This document shows, piece by piece, positions 1 through 7,205 of a DNA stretch of 10,361 nucleotides (positions are counted from its first letter, which is position 1; the number at the start of each line of letters is the position of its first letter). The position numbers were made by a program, and so were the translations under genes. This stretch comes from an uncultured Lachnobacterium sp. (lineage in GTDB: Bacteria > Bacillota > Clostridia > Lachnospirales > Lachnospiraceae), in assembly GCA_945971355.1 (NCBI GenBank), contig CAMFPD010000064.1:1-10361 (forward strand), in the 5' to 3' direction. Under the pieces are notes generated by a model. It was not told where the DNA came from, ran no database searches, and worked only from the letters and a program-made list of their open reading frames with translations.

Positions 1-213
1 AAGTCTTGGTCCACGTACTCATGGTAAGACAAACATTGGATGTATCTTTACCGGCTCTTATTTGGAGATATGGCAATTTACTCTACTTGCAAAAATAATA
101 CCTTTAACGGAATGCCACTTCCCAATATCTGGAGGAGAACCGTAGAAGGACAACTTGAACAGTTGACGGATTTTGGGTATGACGATTTTATGATGAGACT
201 GGGAAGTCAGTAG
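1..213 (+). pseudogene. 3' remnant of an unrecognised gene, apparently frameshifted
   Basis: Two frames look protein-like in turn. The frame starting at position 2 reads SLGPRTHGKTNIGCIFTG and stays open until the stop at 143. The frame starting at position 28 ends at the TAG at 211-213, and its last part (NGMPLPNIWRRTVEGQL, then GYDDFMMRLG) looks like a genuine C-terminus. Neither frame has a ribosome binding site or a convincing start in the window. The simplest reading is the tail of a gene entering from the left with one frameshift between about 60 and 110, so probably a decayed gene. A sequencing error would look the same. I do not recognise the family. The THGKTNIGCIFTG stretch is faintly like a motif in some uracil-DNA-glycosylase-like proteins, but this is too weak to name it. 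Most of the gene, if it exists, lies outside the window. Confidence 0.35.
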
Positions 214-241
214 AAGGGATTTGAAATCAGTGAAAATAGCA

Positions 242-270
242 TATACAGTGGGAAATGATTAGTGTATACT
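242..270 (+). promoter_or_regulatory. Candidate sigma-A promoter for the hybrid kinase / HD-GYP genes
   Basis: A TATACT hexamer at 265-270 matches the -10 consensus in five of six bases. Seventeen bases upstream, TATACA at 242-247 matches the -35 consensus in four of six. Transcription would start near 277, giving a leader of about 48 bases before the ATG at 325. The two hexamers lie inside a small dyad (TATACA at 242-247, TGTATA at 263-268), so an operator is possible. The call rests on spacing and matches only. No cyclic-di-GMP riboswitch or other structured leader is apparent between 214 and 324. Confidence 0.4.
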
Positions 271-312
271 TTAGTTAATTAATGCATTAGTATGTTATAT
301 ATGAGAAATAAA

Positions 313-318
313 AGGGGA
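313..318 (+). promoter_or_regulatory. Ribosome binding site that decides the start of the hybrid kinase
   Basis: AGGGGA at 313-318 lies six bases before the ATG at 325. The in-frame ATGs at 292 and 301 have only AT-rich sequence upstream (TTAATTAATGCATTAG), with no purine-rich site. The protein is therefore taken to begin MTRRNRK. This also places the basic residues directly before the first membrane helix, as usual for a type II signal anchor. Confidence 0.7.
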
Positions 319-324
319 AGACTG

Positions 325-3300
325 ATGACGAGAAGAAACAGGAAAAACTCAGGAGTTATTATCATAGTCGCCACACTTCTGTTAGTCATTTCAATTATGG
401 ATATCGTGATGGTATTTCGAAATACAAGGCAGCAGACCAAGGATTCAGGTATCTATCAGCTGGAAACAATCAGTGGGGAATTGGAAAGCACCATAAATGA
501 TGTGGAGAATCTGACTATGGAGCTTGCCATTGCATCAAGAGAATATCTTGGAGATAAGGAGCAATTAGAAAATTTTATTTACACTAAAAAAGCAGAATTA
601 TTAAATGATGATAATGGCGTATTTAATGTTTTTATTTCTGGAAAAGACTGGGATATTATTCCTGATTTTGATGTGCCTGAGGGATTTGTGGCAACAGATC
701 GAGTCTGGTATAAAGGCGCTATCAAAAATAATGGAAAAACATATGTAACAGCACCTTATCAGGACGCTATGACAGGCAACATCTGTTACACTGTCTCTGT
801 TATGCTGGGAGATGGTGAAACAGTTCTGGGTATTGATTACACTATGGAAAATATACAGGGGCATATTACCCAGATGTATGAGTCAGGATCCAGAAATGCC
901 GTAATTATAACGGATGAAGGCATTATCGCAGGTTGTGCGAATGAAGCATTAATTGGGGAAAAGCTTATAAATGCTCTGCCAGACTATGTTGGTATATGGT
1001 CACTTTCAAAAACTACAGATGGGGTGGCAACTGCCAGAATTAAGGCGGATTATCTATATGATAATTTGTTTGCTACTAAATCTGGAAATGGATGGTATCT
1101 GATTGTTAGTGAAGGTGACTGGGATTTATATCGCAATTCATATATTCAGCTGATTGCCACGGCATTGCTTTCAATCGTATTATTTGTTGTGATTATTATA
1201 CTTTACACATTCATGGTAAAGAGTCAGAAGAATTTGGAGGGGGCACTTGCATCCAAAGAAGAATTTCTGAATGATATCACAGGGGAACTAAGAGAGCCAC
1301 TTGCAAAAATTCTGGATAGCTCCAGCAAGGGAAATGCAGAGCATATAGTGGATTATGCAGAGGAGATGTCGCGCATACATGTGGCAGGAGAGAGACTGTC
1401 TGAAATGATAGGACAGATTATCTCATATTCAAGCATCGTTCAAACAGAAAATAAAGAAAAAAGAAAAGAAAAAACAGTTAAAACCATGGGAATGAACAAG
1501 CGTTTTCGAACGGTTATTTTGTTATTCATGGTTGTGGTCATGTTAATCAGCCTTTACACCAATGTGTCTTCTTCGCTTAAATGGGGAGATGAGCTTTTAC
1601 AGAGCGAGGCTGAGAAATATGAGTTTCAGCTATCTGAATGGATAAATACACAAAAAAGCATTCTGGATATGTTTGTCAGTGTTATTTCTACCCATCCGGA
1701 GTTACTGGAGGATTATGAAGCAACGGTTGAATTTCTAAATCAAATTACGGTGCAGTATCCGGAAATTTCAGTAACCTATATGACAAATCCTATTCTCAAG
1801 CATACTGTGTATATGAATAATGGATGGGAACCTGATGCTGACTGGCACGTTGAGGAGAGACAGTGGTATATAGACACTCTAGCATCAGAAAGTGGATGGA
1901 GTATATCTGCACCTTATTTTGACGAGCAGACAGGTGGTTATTGTGTAACAATTTCTGAGCGGGTATATGACGCCAAGACAGGTGACTTCCTTGGTATTTT
2001 TGGAATTGATTTCTTCATGGATAAGCTGGTACAGATTTTGGGAGACAGCTATTCGGATACCGGTTATGCATTCCTTGTAGATACAGAGGGAGATATTATT
2101 AATCACCCTTATGGCAGTTATCAGATGACTCAGGAAGGAAAGACAAACATATCAGAATTACCATATGGTAAAATAAAGGCAGATGGTGTAAGTACAACAA
2201 TTTTTAAAGACTATGATAACAGTTACAAAATGCTCATTGCAGCAAGAAACGATATGTCATATTTTATGGTTTATGTTGTGGTTGACATATGGACAATTTA
2301 CGGAAGGGTTTTTCTATATGGATTAATTTGTGTTGTTACCTTTTTAACATGTATTATTTTGGTTTACCGTTTGCTGACTAATATGATTCGCTGGCAGGAT
2401 GAGACAAATCTGCAAATGAAGGAGGCTGCTGATGCAGCAATTGCAGCAGGAAAAGCAAAGAGTCAATTTCTGGCACAAATGTCACATGAGATTCGTACAC
2501 CAATTAATGCTGTGCTGGGTATGAATGAGATGATACTACGTGAGGCCTCGGATGAGGATATTCTTGACTACGCGACAAATATACGTGAAGCAGGAAAGAC
2601 TCTGTTATCTCTTATTAACAGCATTTTGGATTTTTCTAAGATTGAAGACGGTAAGATGGAAATCATTCCAGTTAAGTATGACGTGGCATCCATTATAAAT
2701 AATCTGGTTAACTCGATTGCAGACCGTGCAAACGATAAGTCATTAGAGTTGATTATAAATGTAGATGAAAACATACCATCCTATTTATTTGGAGATGATG
2801 TGCGCATTACACAGGTAATTATGAATTTGCTGACAAATGCGGTGAAATACACAGAAAAGGGAACTGTTACATTATCGATAAAGGTTGGTGACAGGGATGG
2901 AGATTTTGTATATCTTGATGTGATGGTTAAAGATACCGGTATAGGCATCAAGAAAGAAGATATGGATAAGCTTTTCGAATCCTTCGAACGACTGGATGAG
3001 AAGCGAAATAGAAATATCGAGGGAACTGGTCTGGGAATGTCTATTGTTACAAAATTGCTTTCAATGATGGACAGTGAATTACACGTATCAAGTGCATATG
3101 GAGAGGGCTCGGAATTCTCCTTTAGAATTAAGCAATCAATAGTAGATTCACAGCCAATTGGTGATTATTGTCAGAGACTGGAAAGGAGCAAGGAAATTTC
3201 TGAAAATGTAAGACATATTTATGCTCCAGATGCCAGAATTCTTGTGGTGGACGATAATGCGATGAACCTGAAGGTGGCAAGGAACCTCATGAAGTTGAAT

Positions 3301-4116
3301 GGAATCGTTCCAGACCAGGCATCGTCAGGAATGGAAGCTATTGAAATGATTGAAAAAAATACATATGATATAGTCTTTTTGGATCATATGATGCCTAAAA
3401 TGGATGGTATTGAAACTCTCGAAAAATTGAAAGAAGAAAATCTTGTGCCAGATAATACAACAGTCATTGCACTTACAGCCAATGCTGTGGTAGGAGCAAA
3501 AGAACGATATCTGGAAGCTGGATTTGATGATTATCTGTCAAAACCTATTGAAGTTGAAAAACTCGAGGAAAAACTGGAAAAATATTTGCCAGATGAAATT
3601 GTGTCTTGGAGAGACAAGGATAGTGCGAATACAGAAGAGACAAAAAATACATTAGATTCAGCTGATGAAATGGAGGGGGTACATACATCAGACGATGAGA
3701 TTATGGAATTTGCACCAATAGAATTTGCTCCATCAGATAGTGAAACACAGTCAGTGACAGGAACAGTAGAACAAATGAGAATGTTAGGAATTGCAGTTGA
3801 TGATGGTTTGTGTTACTGTGGTGGTGATGAAGCATTTTATGTAGATATGTTGAAGGATTATTCCGAAGCTTATGAGGAAAAGAGGGCGGATTTAGAAAAA
3901 TCTTATCAGGAAAAAAACTGGTTAAATTATCAGACTTCAGTACATGCATTAAAAAGCACATCTAAGACCATAGGTGTAATGAAGCTTTCTGAACAAGCGA
4001 GATGTTTGGAAGAGGCTGCTGGACAATCGGATATTGCATATATAGAGGGGCATCATCCAGCGCTGATTAGAGAATACGAGGAGTTAATCAACGATATTAG
4101 AGGAATTATGAATTAA
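325..4116 (+). CDS. Hybrid histidine kinase with two dCache sensors, a pseudo-DHp, active DHp/HATPase, REC and HPt domains
   Basis: Membrane sensor kinase of 1263 residues. Domain order: TM1 (about 10-30); extracellular dCache 1 (35-275); TM2 (276-298); cytoplasmic degenerate DHp hairpin (305-372); TM3 (397-415); dCache 2 (418-660); TM4 (662-682); helical linker; active DHp with H-box SHEIRTPI (His721); HATPase_c (N-box Asn838, DTGIGI from Asp870, GTGLGM from 900); REC (acidic pair 976-977, phospho-acceptor Asp1020, Lys1073); acidic linker (about 1090-1140); HPt (His1207 in VHALKSTSKTIG). There is no HAMP or PAS domain. The first half repeats the TM-dCache-TM-DHp plan of the second, but Gly320 replaces the phosphorylated His. 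Both Cache domains keep an R-x-W-Y, Y-x-D and later Asp pattern resembling that of amino-acid-binding dCache domains. Phosphate presumably moves His721 to Asp1020 to His1207 and then to the REC-HD-GYP protein encoded 19 bases downstream. The domain calls are firm; ligand and partner are inference. Confidence 0.93.
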   Translation: MTRRNRKNSGVIIIVATLLLVISIMDIVMVFRNTRQQTKDSGIYQLETISGELESTINDVENLTMELAIASREYLGDKEQLENFIYTKKAELLNDDNGVFNVFISGKDWDIIPDFDVPEGFVATDRVWYKGAIKNNGKTYVTAPYQDAMTGNICYTVSVMLGDGETVLGIDYTMENIQGHITQMYESGSRNAVIITDEGIIAGCANEALIGEKLINALPDYVGIWSLSKTTDGVATARIKADYLYDNLFATKSGNGWYLIVSEGDWDLYRNSYIQLIATALLSIVLFVVIIILYTFMVKSQKNLEGALASKEEFLNDITGELREPLAKILDSSSKGNAEHIVDYAEEMSRIHVAGERLSEMIGQIISYSSIVQTENKEKRKEKTVKTMGMNKRFRTVILLFMVVVMLISLYTNVSSSLKWGDELLQSEAEKYEFQLSEWINTQKSILDMFVSVISTHPELLEDYEATVEFLNQITVQYPEISVTYMTNPILKHTVYMNNGWEPDADWHVEERQWYIDTLASESGWSISAPYFDEQTGGYCVTISERVYDAKTGDFLGIFGIDFFMDKLVQILGDSYSDTGYAFLVDTEGDIINHPYGSYQMTQEGKTNISELPYGKIKADGVSTTIFKDYDNSYKMLIAARNDMSYFMVYVVVDIWTIYGRVFLYGLICVVTFLTCIILVYRLLTNMIRWQDETNLQMKEAADAAIAAGKAKSQFLAQMSHEIRTPINAVLGMNEMILREASDEDILDYATNIREAGKTLLSLINSILDFSKIEDGKMEIIPVKYDVASIINNLVNSIADRANDKSLELIINVDENIPSYLFGDDVRITQVIMNLLTNAVKYTEKGTVTLSIKVGDRDGDFVYLDVMVKDTGIGIKKEDMDKLFESFERLDEKRNRNIEGTGLGMSIVTKLLSMMDSELHVSSAYGEGSEFSFRIKQSIVDSQPIGDYCQRLERSKEISENVRHIYAPDARILVVDDNAMNLKVARNLMKLNGIVPDQASSGMEAIEMIEKNTYDIVFLDHMMPKMDGIETLEKLKEENLVPDNTTVIALTANAVVGAKERYLEAGFDDYLSKPIEVEKLEEKLEKYLPDEIVSWRDKDSANTEETKNTLDSADEMEGVHTSDDEIMEFAPIEFAPSDSETQSVTGTVEQMRMLGIAVDDGLCYCGGDEAFYVDMLKDYSEAYEEKRADLEKSYQEKNWLNYQTSVHALKSTSKTIGVMKLSEQARCLEEAAGQSDIAYIEGHHPALIREYEELINDIRGIMN

Positions 4117-4135
4117 AACACTGGAGGATAAAGCA

Positions 4136-5146
4136 ATGGCAGATTGGGTAATTGTAGTAGATGATGATACAATGAATCTTAAGATGGCTGGGCATATTTT
4201 GAGTAATAACAATATGCGTGTGACGGCACTTAAGTCAGGGCAGGCTTTGCTTGATTTTGTAAGAGAAAATGGATATCCGGATTTGATCTTACTAGATATA
4301 AAAATGCCTGAAATGGATGGTTTTGAAACATTGACAAAACTGCGTGTTCAGGAGGGTGATAAGGAAAAAACACCAGTTATTTTTCTGACAGCAAGTGAGG
4401 ACAAGGAAGCGGAGACAAAGGGATTACAGCTTGGTGCTATGGACTTTATTAAGAAACCATTTGTTCCTGAGGTATTAACACTTAGAGTAAGACATAGTAT
4501 TGATTTGATTCGCCTTCAGAGAAATCTGGCTCAGGAGGTAGATAAAAAGACAGAAGAAAATAAGAAATTGATGTTTAATGTCATTCGCGCTCTTGCTGAA
4601 GCAATTGACGCAAAAGATGCTTACACTAATGGTCATTCCAGCCGAGTGGCAATGTACTCAAGAGAGATTGCAAAAAGGTATGGGTATTCTGAGAAAAGAC
4701 AAAGTGATATCTATATGATGGGAATTTTGCATGACATTGGAAAAATTGGTGTGCCTGATGATGTGATTAATAAACAATCAAAGCTGGATGATGAGGAATA
4801 TGCCTTGATAAAGCAGCATCCAGTTATGGGAGCACGAATTCTGGATAAGATTAAAGAGATGCCGACTCTTGCAACAGGTGCAAGATGGCACCATGAAAGG
4901 TATGGCGGCGGAGGCTATCCAGACGGTTTATCAGGGGACAACATTCCAGAAGAAGCCAGAATAATTGCTGTTGCAGATGCTTATGATGCCATGAGCAGCA
5001 GAAGAAGCTACAGAGATGTTTTACCTCAGCAGGTTGTTCGGGAGGAAATATTACAGGGAAAAGGAACTCAGTTCGACCCGACATTTGCAGATATTATGAT
5101 TCAAATGATAGACGAAGATACAGAGTATGAAATGAGAGAGATATAA
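4136..5146 (+). CDS. Response regulator with HD-GYP output domain (predicted cyclic-di-GMP phosphodiesterase)
   Basis: Cytoplasmic protein of 336 residues. The N-terminal REC domain (1-120) has the acidic cluster Asp9-11, phospho-acceptor Asp54 in LLDIKMPEMDG, Thr85 and Lys107. A short helical linker (about 121-147) joins it to an HD-GYP domain (about 148-330). The metal-site residues of that family are present: His167 (GHSSRV), His199-Asp200 (ILHDIGKIG), His228 (QHPVMG), His252-His253 (HHERYGGGGYPDG, containing the GYP signature) and Asp281 (VADAYDAM). This argues for an active enzyme hydrolysing cyclic-di-GMP to pGpG or GMP, switched by phosphorylation of the receiver. The start is set by GGAGG at 4123-4127, eight bases before the ATG. 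Only 19 bases separate it from the hybrid kinase, whose HPt domain is the natural phosphate donor. No diguanylate cyclase is in the window. The family call is secure; the direction of control (activation or inhibition) cannot be read. Confidence 0.94.
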   Translation: MADWVIVVDDDTMNLKMAGHILSNNNMRVTALKSGQALLDFVRENGYPDLILLDIKMPEMDGFETLTKLRVQEGDKEKTPVIFLTASEDKEAETKGLQLGAMDFIKKPFVPEVLTLRVRHSIDLIRLQRNLAQEVDKKTEENKKLMFNVIRALAEAIDAKDAYTNGHSSRVAMYSREIAKRYGYSEKRQSDIYMMGILHDIGKIGVPDDVINKQSKLDDEEYALIKQHPVMGARILDKIKEMPTLATGARWHHERYGGGGYPDGLSGDNIPEEARIIAVADAYDAMSSRRSYRDVLPQQVVREEILQGKGTQFDPTFADIMIQMIDEDTEYEMREI

Positions 5147-5166
5147 GATGTTTTTGAGGAGAAGCC

Positions 5167-5838
5167 ATGCATTATCAATGCTTAATTGTCGATGACGAAT
5201 TAGAACTTGCACAGATGACATGTGAGTATTTTCAGATGTTTGATGTGTCCTGTGCATACGTGGGTTCTGTTGCAGAGTATGATGAATTCATGAAGGAAAA
5301 CACTATAGATTTGCTACTGCTGGATGTTAATTTGCAGCAGGATAGTGGTTTTGTACTGTGCAAGAGAATACGTGAAAATTCGGATTTGCCAATCCTGTTT
5401 ATCAGTGCCAGACAAAGTGATGATGATATGCTCACCGCATTACAGATAGGCGGGGATGATTATATCAAAAAGCCATACACCTTAAGTATTTTATTGGCAA
5501 AGGTTCGGGTTATGCTTAAGAGAATGTCTGCTTCAACAGCTTATAATCAAAATCAGGAGATTTTATCTCTGGACAGGGATACATTTTCGGTGCATATGGA
5601 CGGAAAATGTATTCCTCTAAAGGCAAGGGAATTTCGTTTGCTTGAGTGTCTGTATGAGCATAGGAACACAATTGTCACAAAGGAGAACTTGTTTCAGGAG
5701 GTGTGGGGTGATGCCTTTTTCAGTGATGGTACGCTCAATGTTCATATTAGAAAATTAAGGGAAAAATTGGAAAAGAACCCAAATGAACCGGAAATGATTA
5801 CGACAATTTGGGGAACGGGGTATATGTTAAAGATATGA
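5167..5838 (+). CDS. OmpR/PhoB-family response regulator (REC plus winged helix)
   Basis: DNA-binding regulator of 223 residues, normal length for the family. The REC domain (1-120) has Asp9-Asp10, phospho-acceptor Asp53 (LLLLDVNLQQDSGF), Ser80 and Lys102 followed by Pro. The C-terminal winged helix (about 127-223) shows the usual pattern: LKAREFRLLECLYEH, then NVHIRKLREKLE (recognition helix) and the terminal GTGYMLKI hairpin. GAGGAG at 5156-5161 supports the ATG at 5167. It starts 20 bases after the HD-GYP gene and its stop overlaps the start of the next kinase, so it is the cognate partner of that kinase. Its likely targets are its own operon and the ABC transporter genes, whose upstream region carries 11-bp-spaced direct repeats. 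The physiological signal is unknown. Confidence 0.95.
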   Translation: MHYQCLIVDDELELAQMTCEYFQMFDVSCAYVGSVAEYDEFMKENTIDLLLLDVNLQQDSGFVLCKRIRENSDLPILFISARQSDDDMLTALQIGGDDYIKKPYTLSILLAKVRVMLKRMSASTAYNQNQEILSLDRDTFSVHMDGKCIPLKAREFRLLECLYEHRNTIVTKENLFQEVWGDAFFSDGTLNVHIRKLREKLEKNPNEPEMITTIWGTGYMLKI

Positions 5839-7121
5839 AAATGAGGACAATGGCAATATTCTATACAGCAGTAATTCTGCTGTTTGGAGTGTTGTCTTTT
5901 TTTACAATTAATAAAATATCGGCAGAACAATTAGATATGGTAGAAGTAAATAACTCTTTTAAGCAAATTGAAGCGATACTTGATGATAGTTCAAGAGAGA
6001 ATTGGAAAGAGATTTCAGAAGAATTAGAAAATCAATATGAATGTACAATCCTTTTCTATGATGACTCGGATTATCAGTCCAGACTTATGGAGTGCTTGAA
6101 AAAAGGGGATGTGGTTTTAGACTATGAACATGATGGTAAGCTTTTAGCTAAAATCAGTTTTGTAAACACCACAATCAATTTTGAAGAGCAGAAGGAAGCT
6201 TTGATGCACATCGTGCTAGTTGCAATCAGTGCAATATGGCTTCTTGGTATGGTACTGTTTGTGTATTTCTATATGGGATATGTGAGACCTTTTCATAAGC
6301 TTAAGAATTTTGCGGGAGAGGTGGCAAGAGGAAACCTTGATATGCCGCTATCCATGACAAAATCCAATTATTTTGGTGTTTTTACAGAAAGCTTTGACAT
6401 AATGCGTGAGGAACTGCGGAGGGCGAAGGAAAATGAGTATAAGGCCAATGTCAGCAAGAAGGAATTGGTTGCGGAGCTGTCACATGATATCAAGACTCCA
6501 ATAGCTACAATTAAAGCGGCCTGTGAAGTGATAGAGGTTAAGTCTGCAAAGAGTGAAGGAATTGGTGGCTTAGAATTACATGATAAGGTTCAACTGATAG
6601 AAAAGAAGGCTGATGTAGTTGAACAGCTTATAAATAATATGTTTCATGCCACATTGGAGGAACTTGAGGTGCTTAAGGTGGAACCTCAGGAGGAATTATC
6701 AACCTGCATTGATGAGATGTTTAAGGAACTTCAGGTGTACGGAAATATTCATATAGAAAATCAAATTCCCCATTGTCTCCTTTGGATGGATAAGCTTCGT
6801 ATGGTACAGGTGATTGATAACATTGTGAATAATGCAATGAAATATGCCAAAACAGATGTACATATATCCTATTCACAGAGGGATAATGGAATATTGATTA
6901 GAATAAAGGATGATGGTCCCGGCGTTCCAGAGGAGGATTTAGCCAAGGTTTCAGAGAAATTCTATAGAGGCAGCAATGTGGCAGGAGAGAATGGTTCAGG
7001 CCTTGGTCTGTATCTGACCAAAATGTTTATGGAAAAAATGGAAGGGCAGATGAACTGTTATAATGACAATGGATTTGTTGTAGAACTATTTCTTCGCAAG
7101 TCTACAGTAGATATGCAATAA
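5835..7121 (+). CDS. Sensor histidine kinase, partner of the OmpR-type regulator
   Basis: Membrane kinase of 428 residues. TM1 is at about 6-23, followed by an extracytoplasmic region of about 100 residues (25-123) that I do not recognise, TM2 (126-150), a HAMP-like linker (about 152-205), DHp with H-box ELSHDIKTPI (His217), and an ATPase domain: N-box Asn332-333, DDGPG from Asp359, GSGLGL from 387. The chosen ATG at 5835 overlaps the regulator's TGA (ATGA), the usual arrangement for translational coupling. An in-frame TTG at 5808 would lie inside the regulator gene and has no clear ribosome site, so it is rejected. The ATG at 5841 is a possible alternative. The sizeable external domain separates it from intramembrane-sensing BceS-type kinases, which have almost no loop, so it probably detects a ligand directly. 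The signal is unknown. Confidence 0.93.
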   Translation: MKMRTMAIFYTAVILLFGVLSFFTINKISAEQLDMVEVNNSFKQIEAILDDSSRENWKEISEELENQYECTILFYDDSDYQSRLMECLKKGDVVLDYEHDGKLLAKISFVNTTINFEEQKEALMHIVLVAISAIWLLGMVLFVYFYMGYVRPFHKLKNFAGEVARGNLDMPLSMTKSNYFGVFTESFDIMREELRRAKENEYKANVSKKELVAELSHDIKTPIATIKAACEVIEVKSAKSEGIGGLELHDKVQLIEKKADVVEQLINNMFHATLEELEVLKVEPQEELSTCIDEMFKELQVYGNIHIENQIPHCLLWMDKLRMVQVIDNIVNNAMKYAKTDVHISYSQRDNGILIRIKDDGPGVPEEDLAKVSEKFYRGSNVAGENGSGLGLYLTKMFMEKMEGQMNCYNDNGFVVELFLRKSTVDMQ

Positions 7122-7142
7122 TATATAAATAATCGGTCAGTT

Positions 7143-7187
7143 AAGAAACAGATAAGAATTACAGAAGAAACAGGAAAAGACTTAGAT
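7143..7187 (+). promoter_or_regulatory. Tandem 11-bp direct repeats: candidate OmpR-type regulator binding site
   Basis: AAGAAACAG occurs exactly twice, at 7143-7151 and 7165-7173, 22 bases apart (two helical turns). Midway, at 7154-7162, AAGAATTAC matches it at six of nine positions. A further degenerate copy, AAGACTTAG, begins at 7177, one base out of register. The result is three to four head-to-tail copies with a period of about 11 bp. OmpR/PhoB-family regulators are known to bind such repeats on one face of the helix. The array ends over the position of a poor -35 element, which fits activation of the ABC transporter genes by the regulator encoded at 5167-5838. That this particular regulator binds here is inference. 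Confidence 0.5.
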
Positions 7188-7205
7188 GAAAAAAAGGTCT
7201 AGAAT
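7177..7205 (+). promoter_or_regulatory. Candidate activator-dependent promoter for the ABC transporter genes
   Basis: TAGAAT at 7200-7205 matches the -10 consensus in five of six bases. At 17-bp spacing the -35 position (7177-7182) reads AAGACT, only three of six, and coincides with the last direct repeat. A good -10 with a poor -35 covered by regulator repeats is typical of promoters that need an activator. Transcription would begin near 7212, about 27 bases before the ATG at 7239. Read-through from the kinase gene is also possible, because no terminator is visible between 7122 and 7176. Confidence 0.45.

Noticed and set aside
280..289. Perfect palindrome TAATGCATTA next to TTAATTAA (275-282) in the leader of the kinase gene
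   Set aside because: Short self-complementary AT-rich words are expected by chance here; there is no stable stem or link to a known operator.
292..324. Upstream in-frame starts (ATG at 292 and 301) for the hybrid kinase
   Set aside because: Neither has a ribosome binding site, while the ATG at 325 has AGGGGA at good spacing; the extra 11 residues add nothing recognisable.
214..324. Possible cyclic-di-GMP riboswitch upstream of the kinase/HD-GYP genes
   Set aside because: The leader is too short and AT-rich, with no GC-rich paired helices or conserved core resembling GEMM-I or GEMM-II.
601..864. Minus-strand open frames here and elsewhere (for example 2568-2774, 3701-3961, 7523-7816, 8338-8604)
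   Set aside because: Each is short, lies opposite a well-supported gene, has no recognisable domain and lacks its own promoter or ribosome site; they are shadows.
5808..5834. TTG start extending the second kinase into the regulator gene
   Set aside because: The ATGA overlap at 5835 is the normal coupled start, and the extra residues merely translate the regulator's conserved C-terminal GTGY codons in another frame.
7122..7142. Terminator after the second kinase gene
   Set aside because: The sequence is AT-rich but has no GC-containing stem followed by a T-run, so read-through into the ABC genes remains possible.
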